DNA of 46,180 nucleotides from Rhodospirillales bacterium (GTDB lineage Bacteria > Pseudomonadota > Alphaproteobacteria > Rhodospirillales > WMHbin7): the NCBI GenBank assembly GCA_016215555.1, contig JACRJC010000068.1, forward strand, positions 1-46,180, read 5' to 3'. This document shows, piece by piece, positions 18,093 to 26,674 of the stretch (position 1 is its first letter; every line of letters starts with the position of its first letter). The notes under the pieces are model-generated. The model was not told the origin of the DNA. It searched no databases and saw only the letters and a program-made list of their open reading frames with translations. A program made the position numbers and the translations under genes.

Positions 18093-18391
18093 GGTTTGTC
18101 CTTCCAATCCTTGGCGATGCGCTTGGCCTTCTGAATGTCTTTCACCTGACTGCCCTTGTCGCCGCCACACAGCAAAACGATCAGCCGATTGCCCTGCTGC
18201 ATGAAATACACCCGATAGCCCGGCCCATAGTGAACGCGCATTTCCGAAATCCCGTCGCCGACTGGGGCGCTGTCACCTAGATTTCCCAGTACCGCCCGGT
18301 CGATCCGAGCCTGGATGCGCGCTCGGGCCTGCCGGTCCTTTAATCCCTCAAACCAGTCAGCGAATTCATCCGATACGAAGATTTCAATCAT
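18089..18391 (-). CDS. RelE/HigB-like toxin (HI1419 type)
   Basis: The 100-residue protein MIEIFVSDEFADWFEGLKD... has the ParE/RelE-fold killer signature. ARARIQARIDRAVLGNLGD is followed by the MRVHYGPGYRVYFMQQGN strand segment and CGGDKGSQVKDIQKAKRIA. Relatives are ribosome-dependent mRNA nucleases or gyrase poisons; which applies here is unknown. The start at 18391 fits the family; a longer frame to 18418 would read through the palindromic operator. Toxin precedes antitoxin, the reverse of the common order. Confidence 0.88.
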   Translation of the reverse strand: MIEIFVSDEFADWFEGLKDRQARARIQARIDRAVLGNLGDSAPVGDGISEMRVHYGPGYRVYFMQQGNRLIVLLCGGDKGSQVKDIQKAKRIAKDWKDKP

Positions 18392-18399
18392 GGCGGCAT

Positions 18400-18417
18400 T
18401 GTATCCGAATGGATACA
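18400..18417. promoter_or_regulatory. Palindromic operator of the toxin-antitoxin pair
   Basis: TGTATCC and GGATACA form a perfect inverted repeat around GAAT, nine bases upstream of the toxin ATG at 18391. Autoregulation by the antitoxin or the complex at such a palindrome is typical. Binding here is inferred from position and symmetry. Confidence 0.7.
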
Positions 18418-18500
18418 TACTGCCAAGGGTTATTTGCTATGCACCAGCAGGAAGGGGGTGGATGAACCCTTTTCACGCACGAAATAGGTTTGGTTGCCGA

Positions 18501-20768
18501 TCAGGCAGCGGCGCAGTAGGCCCGCCAAAGCCGCCGATAGGCCGCTTCAACGCCGGCGGCGCAGGCCTTGGAATCCTGCAAGGGCGAGGCGGCGATCCTG
18601 GCGCGCAGATTTTGGCGCAAATCGCCCAGGCGGTCATGATCCAGCGCCAGCGTCACCGCCTTCAGCACATAATCCTCGGGCTTCGTCGCCACCAGATCAT
18701 CCAGCCCCACGCGATTGAGGAGCGAGGCCGAGACGCGGCTGACATGGGTTGCTCCTGCCAGCGTCACCACCGGCGTGCCCATCCACAGACTTTCGCAGGT
18801 CGTGGCGGTGCCGCTGTAGGGATGGGTGTCCAGCGCCACATCGACCAGATTATAGGCGGCCAGATGTCCGCCCCGGCCCGGAATCCGCCCCACGGTTTTG
18901 ACGCGGGCGGGGTCGATGCCCTGCCCCTCGAAACGCTCCAGGATCTGCGAACGCGCCCTGGGATCGTCCATCGAGCGGTTCTTGATGATCAGCATGCTTT
19001 CGGGCAGTTCCTTCAGAATCATCGCCCATAGGTCCACCGATACAAGGCTGACCTTGGCCTGATTGTTGAAGCTGCCGAAAATGGCCTGGCCGAAGGCCCG
19101 GGGCTTGATGGGCTCGATCTTTGGCGCCTCTTCGGGCGGGCGGAAAGACAAGAATCCGCCGTCCAGGCGCACAAGCTTTTCCGTATGCCAGCCGTCGCAG
19201 GCCCCGGGCGGATCGGCGATGGCGTCGGTCAGGCGAAAATCGATGTTCCGCAAACCAGTTGTGTTGGGATAGCCGATCCAGGTGCCCTGGATGGGGGCCG
19301 GTTTGCGGGCCATCAGCAGCAGGCGGTTGTCGGCGGAATGCCCGGCCAGATCGACCAGAATGTCGATGCCGTCGCTGCGGATCAGCGCCTCAGCTTCCTG
19401 GTCGGACAGGCCCCTGATGTCGCGCCAATGGTCGGCCATGCCCCGCAGCCGTTCGGTCACCGCATCGCCATGCAGCAGATTGGCGTAAAGATAGGTTTCG
19501 ACCTGGGCGGGATCATGCGCCGCCAGCACGGGCTCGAAGAAATAGCTGACCGAATGGGTGCGAAAATCGGGCGAGACATAGCCCACGCGCAAGCGCTTCT
19601 TCGGATCGCGCACATTAGCATGGGCGGCGGGCGGGGTTTGGGGTTCGTGAATCTCGCCGAAACGCTTGTGTTCGGCAAACAAGTCCTTGGGCGATATATC
19701 CGGGCTGTAGCACAGGGTCATCAAAAGATTGCTGCGCACCAGGGCGCTGGAAGGATCGAGGTCGAGCGAGTGGCGGAAGGAAACCACCGCCGCCTCGACA
19801 TCGCCCTGCCCGTTCAGCACATGGCCCAGGGCCCCATGAAAGATGGCGCTTTTTGGTTCGATGGCGAGGGCGCGTTTGATCGCTTCCACCGCCGCCTCGT
19901 GCTGACCCAGAAGATTCAGGATATAGCCCAGATTGAGATAGGCGTCGGCGTAATCGGGCTTCAACGAAATCGCCAACTGGGCATGGCTCAGGGCCTCGGC
20001 GCAGCCCTCTTCCAGGCGCAGCGCCAAGGCCAGATTATTATGGATAAGGGCGTTGCCGGGGGCTTGCGCCACCGCCTTTTTCAGCGCGGCGACACTTTCT
20101 TGCAAGCGGCCGCGCAGCTTCAAGGGACCGGACAGATTGTTCCAGGCCTGCGGATTGCCGGGATCCAAGGCCACCGCCGCCTGATATTGGGCGATGGACT
20201 CGTCCAACCGTCCCAGACCCGCCAGAAAACCGGCGAAAGCGGTATGAATCTCGGCCGACGGCTTCAGGGCCAGGGCTTCGCCATACAAATGCCGGGCCTC
20301 GTCCACCCGCCCTTGCATCTGCGCCAGTCTGGCCATCGAAGCCGGGATCGCCGCCAGATCGGGGGCCAGATCGCGGGCGGCCTGGTAATGCAGGCGGGCG
20401 GCTTCATACTCGCCCATTCCTTCCAGCAGTTCGGCCAGTTGAAAGGGCGCGTCGGCCTCCTGGGGCAAAAGCGCCACGGCGATGGTCAGCGCTTCCCTGG
20501 CCTCGGCCATTCTGTCCAGCGCCCGATAGGCGCGGCCCAAAGCCAGTTGCGACTGCCCATCCTTGGGATTCGCCGCCACCGCCCGGGCCAACAGGGGGGC
20601 GGCGATGTTGGGCTTCAGGATCGCCAGGGCCAAACATCCCATCAGCGCCGCCAGATTTGGATTGTCCGGGTCGGACTCGAACCAGGGGGCGGCCAGGGCA
20701 TGGGCTTGCTCGATCTTGCCCTGGGCAAGCAAATCCTTGGCCTTGTCGAGATCGGTCGCGGTCGGCAT
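18501..20768 (-). CDS. TPR-GT41 protein, O-GlcNAc transferase-like (SPINDLY/OGT family)
   Basis: About eight to nine tetratricopeptide repeats (residues ~10-330, such as DAYLNLGYILNLLGQHEAAVE) precede a GT41 catalytic region (~385-755). The latter has RVGYVSPDFRTHSVSYF, DILVDLAGHSADNRLLLMA, PIQGTWIGYPNTTGL and the donor-site GTPVVTLAG. Family members transfer GlcNAc or fucose to Ser/Thr of proteins; bacterial targets are often flagellin or envelope proteins. I used the ATG at 20768 (755 residues); the frame also allows a TTG at 20813. It lies between two toxin-antitoxin modules inside a glycosyltransferase block. Confidence 0.92.
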   Translation of the reverse strand: MPTATDLDKAKDLLAQGKIEQAHALAAPWFESDPDNPNLAALMGCLALAILKPNIAAPLLARAVAANPKDGQSQLALGRAYRALDRMAEAREALTIAVALLPQEADAPFQLAELLEGMGEYEAARLHYQAARDLAPDLAAIPASMARLAQMQGRVDEARHLYGEALALKPSAEIHTAFAGFLAGLGRLDESIAQYQAAVALDPGNPQAWNNLSGPLKLRGRLQESVAALKKAVAQAPGNALIHNNLALALRLEEGCAEALSHAQLAISLKPDYADAYLNLGYILNLLGQHEAAVEAIKRALAIEPKSAIFHGALGHVLNGQGDVEAAVVSFRHSLDLDPSSALVRSNLLMTLCYSPDISPKDLFAEHKRFGEIHEPQTPPAAHANVRDPKKRLRVGYVSPDFRTHSVSYFFEPVLAAHDPAQVETYLYANLLHGDAVTERLRGMADHWRDIRGLSDQEAEALIRSDGIDILVDLAGHSADNRLLLMARKPAPIQGTWIGYPNTTGLRNIDFRLTDAIADPPGACDGWHTEKLVRLDGGFLSFRPPEEAPKIEPIKPRAFGQAIFGSFNNQAKVSLVSVDLWAMILKELPESMLIIKNRSMDDPRARSQILERFEGQGIDPARVKTVGRIPGRGGHLAAYNLVDVALDTHPYSGTATTCESLWMGTPVVTLAGATHVSRVSASLLNRVGLDDLVATKPEDYVLKAVTLALDHDRLGDLRQNLRARIAASPLQDSKACAAGVEAAYRRLWRAYCAAA

Positions 20769-20843
20769 GACCGCACTGTGCCCGTCTTGGGCCAGGGCGG
20801 CAAGACGCTTCAATTGACTGGGGAGGGAACATTGACTAATCTT

Positions 20844-20855
20844 GCTTAGCTAAGC
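20844..20855. promoter_or_regulatory. Palindromic operator upstream of phd-like antitoxin gene
   Basis: GCTTAGCTAAGC is a perfect 12-bp palindrome, extended to an 18-bp near-palindrome (20841-20858), ending ten bases before the antitoxin ATG. Phd/YefM antitoxins repress their own operons at such sites. It may also affect the divergent TPR-GT41 gene, whose start lies about 75 bases away. Confidence 0.6.
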
Positions 20856-20864
20856 GAGGCCGTC

Positions 20865-21098
20865 ATGAAGCAAGTCACCATCCACGCCGCCAAAACCCAT
20901 CTTTCCCGCCTGATCGAGGAAGCGGTGGCCGGTGAAGACGTGGTGATCGCCCGCGACCGCGTGCCGGTGGCCAGGCTGGTTCCCGTGCGCCCGCCCGAAC
21001 GCAAGCGCAAGTTCGGAGCACTCAAAAACAGTCTTAGCGTGCCGCCGGGCTTTTTCGATCCTTTGCCCAAGGACGAATTGGACGCCTGGGAGGATTGA
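20865..21098 (+). CDS. Phd/YefM-family antitoxin
   Basis: The 77-residue protein has the Phd N-terminal DNA-binding fold: MKQVTIHAAKTHLSRLIEEAV, then GEDVVIARDRVPVARLVPV. A short disordered C-terminal tail (PPGFFDPLPKDELDAWED) would wrap the toxin. It is the first gene of a two-gene module with the PIN toxin three bases downstream, and a palindromic operator lies in front. Confidence 0.92.
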   Translation: MKQVTIHAAKTHLSRLIEEAVAGEDVVIARDRVPVARLVPVRPPERKRKFGALKNSLSVPPGFFDPLPKDELDAWED

Positions 21099-21100
21099 CC

Positions 21101-21487
21101 ATGCGGGTCATTCTGGATACGCACGCACTTCTCTGGTGGTTCGCTGGCGACGCTCATTTGTCGAAACCGGTCAGAAAGCTGATCGACGACGAAAGCAACG
21201 AAATCCTGGTCAGCGCCGCCAGTGCTTGGGAAATCGCCACCAAGCACCGGCTGGGCAAGCTGCCCGAAGCCGGTTCATTGCTGGAAGGTTGGGAGGCGCA
21301 TTTGGCCGATCAAGGCTTTCTTCAGCTTCCCATTGCCGCGAAACACGCGCTGCGCGCGGGATTGCTGCCCGGCCAGCACCGCGATCCCTTCGACCGCATG
21401 CTGATCGCCCAGTCGTTAAGCGAGGATGCGCCGCTGGTCAGCAATGAGCGCCTGTTCGACGGTTTCGGCGTGCGCCGCTTATGGTGA
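21101..21487 (+). CDS. PIN-domain toxin (VapC family)
   Basis: VapC toxins are Mg-dependent ribonucleases that usually cut tRNA or rRNA. The 128-residue protein keeps the acidic active-site residues D6 (LDTHALLWW), E44 (SAWEIA) and D98 (DPFDRMLIAQ), plus the LVSNE motif near the end. The ATG at 21101 with GGGAGG eight bases upstream is a better start than the in-frame TTG at 21095. Its last codons overlap the start of the downstream 850-residue glycosyltransferase by seven bases, so that gene may be co-transcribed with the module. Confidence 0.92.
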   Translation: MRVILDTHALLWWFAGDAHLSKPVRKLIDDESNEILVSAASAWEIATKHRLGKLPEAGSLLEGWEAHLADQGFLQLPIAAKHALRAGLLPGQHRDPFDRMLIAQSLSEDAPLVSNERLFDGFGVRRLW

Positions 21488-24033
21488 CCGAAGCCCAGCC
21501 CCTGGCCCTGTTGTGCTTCCAGTCCCAGCCCGGGCTGTATCCGCGCCAGATGTTCGCGCCCAACGAAGTTTTCGCCGGACCCGACTGCCAGACCGGACGC
21601 CATCCTTCCGGCATCGACTGCTTAAACGTCGTCCCCGGCGAATACGACCTGGCCGAGGTGGCGAAGAAATTCGCCATCCGCCCCGACATCGTCGTCGTCA
21701 AGCCCGACGCCACCGGGCGCAATGTGGCGCGCAATCTGGCCGCCGTGACCGGGGTCAGGGTGCTGATCCTGGGCGACACCCATCATCTGGAACGCCCCAT
21801 CGCCTGGATGCAAGATTACGCGGCCAGCGAACCCTTCGACCTCATCATTTGCCATCACGCGCGCCAGCATGTGCATTTCTTCGCCCATGCCGGATTGAAA
21901 GCCCCCTGCTACTGGATTCCCCTGCTGTCGGTGAATCCGCATCCCCAGGCAGAAGCCCAGGCGCTGGCCTATCCGGTCTCCTTCATCGGCTCGATGGGGC
22001 GCTGGCATCCCTACCGCACCCAGGTTCTCGACGCCTTGAAGGAAGCCGGCCTGCCCTTGCATCTGGCCACCACCAGCCAGGAAGAGGCGTCGGCGCACTA
22101 TGCGCGCTCGGCCATCAGCTTGAATGTCAGCCTGAACGGCGACATCAACCACCGCGTCGGCGAGGTGCTGGCCGCCGGCGGATTTCTGCTGACCGACCGT
22201 TTGGCCCCAGAAGCCGGATTGGACGGATTGTTCGAAGACGGCAAGCATCTTGTTCATTATGACGGGCTGGACGATCTGGTCGATAAGGCGCGCTATTTCC
22301 TGTCGCATCCCGAGGCGGCGCTGGCCATCCGCCGCGCCGGGCGAGACAAGTTCCTGGCCGAACACCATCCAGACCTCAAGCGCCGCCAATTCCTGGACCT
22401 GGTGCTGAAGGGCAAGGCGGCCCCGGGCTGGGATTTGTCGGACGATTCCCGCCATCGTTTCGCCGTTCCCGACGGTCCCATCGAGTTGCTGAAGCGCGTC
22501 GAAGCCTATGAGGCCGTGCAGGATCTGCACCGGCGCTCGAAAAAGCCGCAACTGATTCTGGCGCCCGGCTTCGATCCGTCCTATGCCACCGACAGCATCG
22601 ATCTGCCGCGCCTGGAAATCCGCGTCGCCCAAGACAGCGACTTGTTCGCAAAGGTGCAAAGCGAAAACCGCATCGCCGTCGTCCCGCCTGATCGCCTGTT
22701 CGACGGGCTGGGCCGGGAATCGATCCTGCTGGCTTCGGCGCAGAATCTGGAAAGCCTGCCGCTGGAGCGCGCCCCCGCCAGTCTTTGCGTCGCCGAGTCC
22801 ATGTTCCTGCCGCTGACAGAAGGGCAGACCGCCCGCCTGCGCCAGGCCGGTTACGGCCAGGAAGGGCGAAGCCTGTGGACGCGCCGCGACCAGCAGACCG
22901 TGCTTGATATTTCCACGCAGCACCCGCCCAAGATTCCGGCCCGCGCCGGCACGCCCCAAAAGCCCCGCATCGCCATCGACGCCGTCTTCTTCCAAGATTA
23001 TCTGACCGGCATCGCCCGCGTCTGGGAGGAAGTTCTAAGGGTCTGGGAGAAGGACGGTTTCGCCGACCATCTGCTGATTCTCGACCGCGAGGGCTTTGGC
23101 CCCGAAGTGCCCAATCTGATGCGCCGCAATCTGCCGCGCCATGATTACGAACGGGTCGGGGAGGATCGCATCTTGCTGCAAAAGGTTTGCGACGAGGAAG
23201 GCATCGACCTGTTCGTCTCCACCTTCTGCACGACGCCCACCAGCACGCCCAGCATCTTCATGGGCTATGACATGATTCCCGAAGTGGTCGGCATCAACGC
23301 GCATGACGATCCGATGTGGAAGGAAAAGCACGAGGCCATCCAATATGCCAACTGCAAGGGCTATGTCTGCATATCGCACAACACGGCCAGCGATTTGAAG
23401 CGCCTGTTCCCGGCCATCGATCCAAAAAGGGTGCATGTCGCCCATTGCGGCGTCAACCCGGTCTTCAAGCCGGCCCGGGACGAGGACGTCGCCGACTTCA
23501 GAGACAAGATCGGCATCCACAAGCCCTATTACATGCTGGTCGGACAGCGCAAGAGCTACAAGAACGGCATCCTGTTCTTCAAGGGCTTCGCCCAGATGCC
23601 CAACAAGAGCCAATTCGCCATCGTCAATTCCGGCGCCAAGCCGATCGAGGACGAGTTCATCGCCCTGGTTCCCGACACCCAGATCGCCTATGGCCGCATG
23701 AGCGACGAGGAAATGCGCCTGGCCTATGCCGGCGCCGTGGCGCTGGTTTTTCCATCCTATTACGAAGGCTTCGGCATGCCGGTGATCGAGGCCATGGCTT
23801 GCGGTTGCCCGGTCGTCACCACGCCGATGGGATCCCTGGCCGAGGTGGCGGGTCAGGCGGCCCTTTTCGTCGGTCCGCAGGACGTCAACGGCATGACGCG
23901 AGCCTTGCTGGAAGTGCAATTGCCGGAAACCCGCAAGGCCCTGGCGGCGGCGGGACTGCAGCGCGCCCAATCCTTCCGCTGGACCGACATGGCGGCCAAG
24001 ATCAAGGACGTTCTGCTGGCGGCGGCGAAATGA
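21481..24033 (+). CDS. Two-module glycosyltransferase: CgeB-like N-terminus plus GT4 C-terminus
   Basis: The 850-residue protein joins two GT-B units. Residues ~1-310 resemble CgeB/Glyco_trans_1_2 proteins (VSFIGSMGRWHPYRTQVLDAL and NVSLNGDINHRVGEVLAAGG). Residues ~310-480 are a linker of unclear fold. Residues ~495-850 form a GT4 enzyme (IDAVFFQDYLTGIARVWEE, MLVGQRKSYKNGILFFKGF, YYEGFGMPVIEAMACGCPVV with E762 and E770). Double modules often add two successive sugars to a surface glycan; the sugars are unknown. It begins within the last codons of the PIN toxin gene (ATG 21481 or GTG 21484). Confidence 0.88.
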   Translation: MVTEAQPLALLCFQSQPGLYPRQMFAPNEVFAGPDCQTGRHPSGIDCLNVVPGEYDLAEVAKKFAIRPDIVVVKPDATGRNVARNLAAVTGVRVLILGDTHHLERPIAWMQDYAASEPFDLIICHHARQHVHFFAHAGLKAPCYWIPLLSVNPHPQAEAQALAYPVSFIGSMGRWHPYRTQVLDALKEAGLPLHLATTSQEEASAHYARSAISLNVSLNGDINHRVGEVLAAGGFLLTDRLAPEAGLDGLFEDGKHLVHYDGLDDLVDKARYFLSHPEAALAIRRAGRDKFLAEHHPDLKRRQFLDLVLKGKAAPGWDLSDDSRHRFAVPDGPIELLKRVEAYEAVQDLHRRSKKPQLILAPGFDPSYATDSIDLPRLEIRVAQDSDLFAKVQSENRIAVVPPDRLFDGLGRESILLASAQNLESLPLERAPASLCVAESMFLPLTEGQTARLRQAGYGQEGRSLWTRRDQQTVLDISTQHPPKIPARAGTPQKPRIAIDAVFFQDYLTGIARVWEEVLRVWEKDGFADHLLILDREGFGPEVPNLMRRNLPRHDYERVGEDRILLQKVCDEEGIDLFVSTFCTTPTSTPSIFMGYDMIPEVVGINAHDDPMWKEKHEAIQYANCKGYVCISHNTASDLKRLFPAIDPKRVHVAHCGVNPVFKPARDEDVADFRDKIGIHKPYYMLVGQRKSYKNGILFFKGFAQMPNKSQFAIVNSGAKPIEDEFIALVPDTQIAYGRMSDEEMRLAYAGAVALVFPSYYEGFGMPVIEAMACGCPVVTTPMGSLAEVAGQAALFVGPQDVNGMTRALLEVQLPETRKALAAAGLQRAQSFRWTDMAAKIKDVLLAAAK

Positions 24034-24059
24034 AACATCGTCGCCAAACAAGCATCACA

Positions 24060-24153
24060 CGACCGCAACTCGGTCGCGCGCCCGGTGGCGCGAAAGCCAA
24101 GCGCACACGGTGCGCGCCCGGCGCTTGAGGGGTGCGTTGATCTCTCGGATCAA
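24060..24153. other. Cluster of hairpins in a convergent intergenic region
   Basis: Four successive inverted repeats lie between the double glycosyltransferase (plus) and the M23 peptidase (minus). They are CGACCG/CGGTCG (24060-24076), CGCGC/GCGCG next to it, AAGCGC/GCGCTT enclosing CGCAC/GTGCG (about 24100-24126), and TTGATC/GATCAA (about 24137-24153). The last one overlaps the peptidase stop codon. It probably ends one or both transcripts, but no T-run follows on either side. Confidence 0.5.
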
Positions 24154-24956
24154 TGCACTTCAGCATTAAGCGAAGTTAAAGGGTCCAGCTTGATCTGGCC
24201 GACGGAGAGGCCCCAATGCAGATGCGGGCCGGTGGCGCGCCCTGTTGCTCCCACCTTGCCGATAACCTCGCCCTTGCGCAGTTTTTGTCCCAATTTCACG
24301 GAAATCGCCGACAGATGGGCGTAGACCGTGGTCACGCCCAGCCCATGATCGATCATCAGCGTTTGGCCGGTATAGAACAGATCGCCCTCGGCCAGCACCA
24401 CCACGCCGTCGGCGGCGGCCAGGACATCGGCACCGACGGGAGCGGCGAAATCGACGCCGGAATGCGCGGCCCTGGCCTGCCCGTTCAAGATCCGCTGCGA
24501 GCCGAAAACGCCGCTGACCACGCCCTGGGTGGGTTTCAGAAAACCGCTTTGGAAGAGCGCCTCGGGCCTTGAATGGGCCCTGGCCTCGGCGATCCATTCA
24601 TTCTCGCGCTTGATGCGCTCCAATGTTTTCGGATCGGGCGTGACCTGACGCTCGGGCAGGCCGTCGATGCGTTGAATGTCCCAGCTTCGGGCAGCCACCG
24701 CCAATTCCAGGCTTTGCACCGGCTGTCCCGGTTCTTCGCTCACCAGAACCGACTTCGTCCCCGCCTCGCGGGCGAAACCCAAGGCGAAGCGTCCGTCCGG
24801 CCCCACCATCACCGGCACGCCATCCAAGCTGATGCGCGAACCGGGAAGCGCCTGACCCAGCACCAAAGCACCTTGTTCGATCCTGCCGCTTAGGCGCATC
24901 TCGGCCAGGGCGGGAAAGGAAAAGAGCGCCAGGAAAAGGGCAAGAATAACCGTCAT
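24150..24956 (-). CDS. Secreted M23 (LytM) family peptidase
   Basis: This is a probable zinc endopeptidase acting on peptidoglycan in the periplasm. The 268-residue protein has a clear signal peptide (MTVILALFLALFSFPALA). An N-terminal beta-rich domain follows, then a LytM domain with metal ligands H165 and D169 in HSGVDFAAP, and H245/H247 in GPHLHWGL; H214 is in VYAHLS. All catalytic residues are present, so it should be active rather than an EnvC-like activator. The ATG at 24956 was chosen for the signal peptide; the frame continues upstream through a repeat region that is not coding. Confidence 0.92.
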   Translation of the reverse strand: MTVILALFLALFSFPALAEMRLSGRIEQGALVLGQALPGSRISLDGVPVMVGPDGRFALGFAREAGTKSVLVSEEPGQPVQSLELAVAARSWDIQRIDGLPERQVTPDPKTLERIKRENEWIAEARAHSRPEALFQSGFLKPTQGVVSGVFGSQRILNGQARAAHSGVDFAAPVGADVLAAADGVVVLAEGDLFYTGQTLMIDHGLGVTTVYAHLSAISVKLGQKLRKGEVIGKVGATGRATGPHLHWGLSVGQIKLDPLTSLNAEVH

Positions 24957-25064
24957 GCGCGGGCATGACCCGCGGCTGTCCGGTTTAAATTTGGCGATGT
25001 GAGAAATTCTCTTTAGAATCGCAGAGCAAGATGGGTCGATATTTCTTTGGACTTGAAATTCGCA

Positions 25065-25107
25065 CCTCATCCTGAGGAGGGCCGAAGGCGCGTCTCGAAG
25101 GATGAGG
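25065..25107. repeat. Dispersed palindromic repeat, copy near xseA (1)
   Basis: The outer arms CCTCATCCT and AGGATGAGG pair perfectly, with GAGGAGGGCCGAAGGCGCG and TCTCGA inside. It is the same family as the copies at 1-187 and 3098-3196. Confidence 0.85.
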
Positions 25108-25164
25108 AAGCCGCGAAGCGCCCGTCTCGAAGCGCAGGATTCCCACATTTTCCAGTTCTTCGCC

Positions 25165-25199
25165 GCATCCTTCGAGACGCTTCGCTCCTCAGGATGAGG
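25165..25199. repeat. Dispersed palindromic repeat, copy near xseA (2)
   Basis: CATCCTTCGAGACGCTTCG and CTCCTCAGGATGAGG form the inverted counterpart of the copy at 25065. Two copies facing each other over 135 bp could fold together into a larger structure, as in REP doublets. Confidence 0.8.
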
Positions 25200-25273
25200 C
25201 GAAGAAAGCGACGGCGGAATTAAGCCGGACAGAAGTGGGACAGGCCCGGCCATGATGATGTCTGTTTTTCCTG

Positions 25274-26674
25274 TCACAGCAGCGATCCTTGACGGCCATC
25301 GGGTCCCTTGCGCGGTTTCTGGGGCACGGGCGGCGCTCCATCCAGCTTCACGCCGACCAGGCCGTCTTGGAATTCAATCTGCAAATCGCTTTCCTTTTTC
25401 GCCTGTTCGGCATGGCCGATCAAGACGCCGTCCGGCCCATGCACCAAGGCATAGCCGCGCGCCAGAACGGAACGATGCGACAACGTCTCCAGCAAGCGCC
25501 CGGCCCGATCCAGGCCGTTCTCCCAAGCCTGGACATGGTTTTTCCAGCCATGGGCCAGGGCCAGCGCCGATTTCTCTAGCCCATGCGCCTTCAATTCGAT
25601 CAGTTCGCGCGGCGAGCGCAAGGCCGCCCCCAGCCGGGCCACCGCCATGCGGTTGCGTTCAAGATAGGCCGGATAGGCGTTGGCCAGCCGCTCGGCCCTC
25701 TCGTCCAGTTTCTGCTGCGCGTCCTCGACCAGATGCGAGGGCTTGGGCAGGCCGCGCGCGAACCCTTCCAGCAGCAAGCGCCGCTCGTCCAGCACCCTTC
25801 GCATCGACGCCGTCATGCGGGCCGATTTTTGTTTCATCTCGGCCAGCAGATCCAGCCGCACCGGCACCGCCATTTCGGCTGCCGCCGTCGGCGTCGGCGC
25901 CCGGCGGTCCGATGCGAAGTCGATCAACGTGGTGTCGGTTTCGTGCCCCACCGCCGAGATCAGCGGAATGGTCGATTCCGCCGCCGCCCGGACCACGATC
26001 TCCTCGTTGAAGGCCCATAGATCCTCGATGCTGCCCCCGCCCCTGGCCACGATCAGCACGTCGGGGCGCGGCAGCTTTCCGCCCGCCGGGAAGGCGTTGA
26101 ACCCCCTGATAGCCGCCGCCACCTGTTGGGCGGCCCCCTCGCCCTGCACCGCCACCGGCCAGACCAGCACATGACGCGGAAAGCGGTCGCCCAGGCGATG
26201 CAGGATATCGCGGATCACCGCTCCGGTCGGCGAGGTGACGACGCCGATGACATTGGGCAGATAGGGCAGCGAGCGCTTGCGCTCGGCGGCAAACAATCCC
26301 TCGGCGGCCAGCTTCTTCTTTCGCTCTTCCAGCAGCTTGAGCAAAGCGCCTTCGCCCGACAGCTCCATCTGCTCGACGACCATCTGGTATTTCGAGCGCC
26401 CGGCATAGGTGGTGAGCCGTCCCAGACACACCACTTCCAGCCCGTCTTCCGGCTTTGCCGCCAGCCTGGCCGCACTTCCTTTCCAGCAGACGGCGTCCAG
26501 CACCGCCTCGGCGTCTTTGAGGGCGAAATAGAGATGCCCCGAACCGTGGCGTTTGAAGCCCGAGATTTCACCCCGCACCTTGACCAGCGCATAGGCGTCC
26601 TCGACCGTGCGCTTCAGGCGGGCCGAGATTTCCGAAACCGACAGTTCGGGCAGATTGGTAAGCTTCTCGTTCAT
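25274..26674 (-). CDS. xseA: Exodeoxyribonuclease VII large subunit
   Basis: With XseB this forms a single-strand DNA exonuclease used in repair. The 466-residue protein has an N-terminal OB-fold (about 8-105), then the catalytic region with RGGGSIEDLWAFN at 211-223, GHETDTTL at 243-250 and DRRAPTPTAAAE at 256-267. A long coiled-coil C-terminus follows, with the usual SHRSVLARGYALVHGPDG ending. It is divergent from purD, a common alphaproteobacterial arrangement. xseB is not adjacent. Confidence 0.97.
   Translation of the reverse strand: MNEKLTNLPELSVSEISARLKRTVEDAYALVKVRGEISGFKRHGSGHLYFALKDAEAVLDAVCWKGSAARLAAKPEDGLEVVCLGRLTTYAGRSKYQMVVEQMELSGEGALLKLLEERKKKLAAEGLFAAERKRSLPYLPNVIGVVTSPTGAVIRDILHRLGDRFPRHVLVWPVAVQGEGAAQQVAAAIRGFNAFPAGGKLPRPDVLIVARGGGSIEDLWAFNEEIVVRAAAESTIPLISAVGHETDTTLIDFASDRRAPTPTAAAEMAVPVRLDLLAEMKQKSARMTASMRRVLDERRLLLEGFARGLPKPSHLVEDAQQKLDERAERLANAYPAYLERNRMAVARLGAALRSPRELIELKAHGLEKSALALAHGWKNHVQAWENGLDRAGRLLETLSHRSVLARGYALVHGPDGVLIGHAEQAKKESDLQIEFQDGLVGVKLDGAPPVPQKPRKGPDGRQGSLL

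Larger units (their letters stand above)
24957..25273. other. 317-bp region between M23 peptidase and xseA holding palindromic repeats
   Basis: The region contains two copies of the dispersed CCTCATCCTGAGGA family in opposite orientation (25065-25107 and 25165-25199), with a partial copy between them. It should hold the promoter of the M23 gene near 24960-25040, but no convincing boxes were recognised. Reading frames running through it are repeat-derived and not credible genes. Confidence 0.6.

Noticed and set aside
24060-24153. tRNA or tmRNA-like cloverleaf
   Set aside because: Several hairpins are present, but there is no T-loop consensus, acceptor stem or CCA end.
24957-25277. N-terminal extension of the M23 peptidase to 375 residues
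   Set aside because: It would precede a clean signal peptide and consists of translated palindromic repeats.
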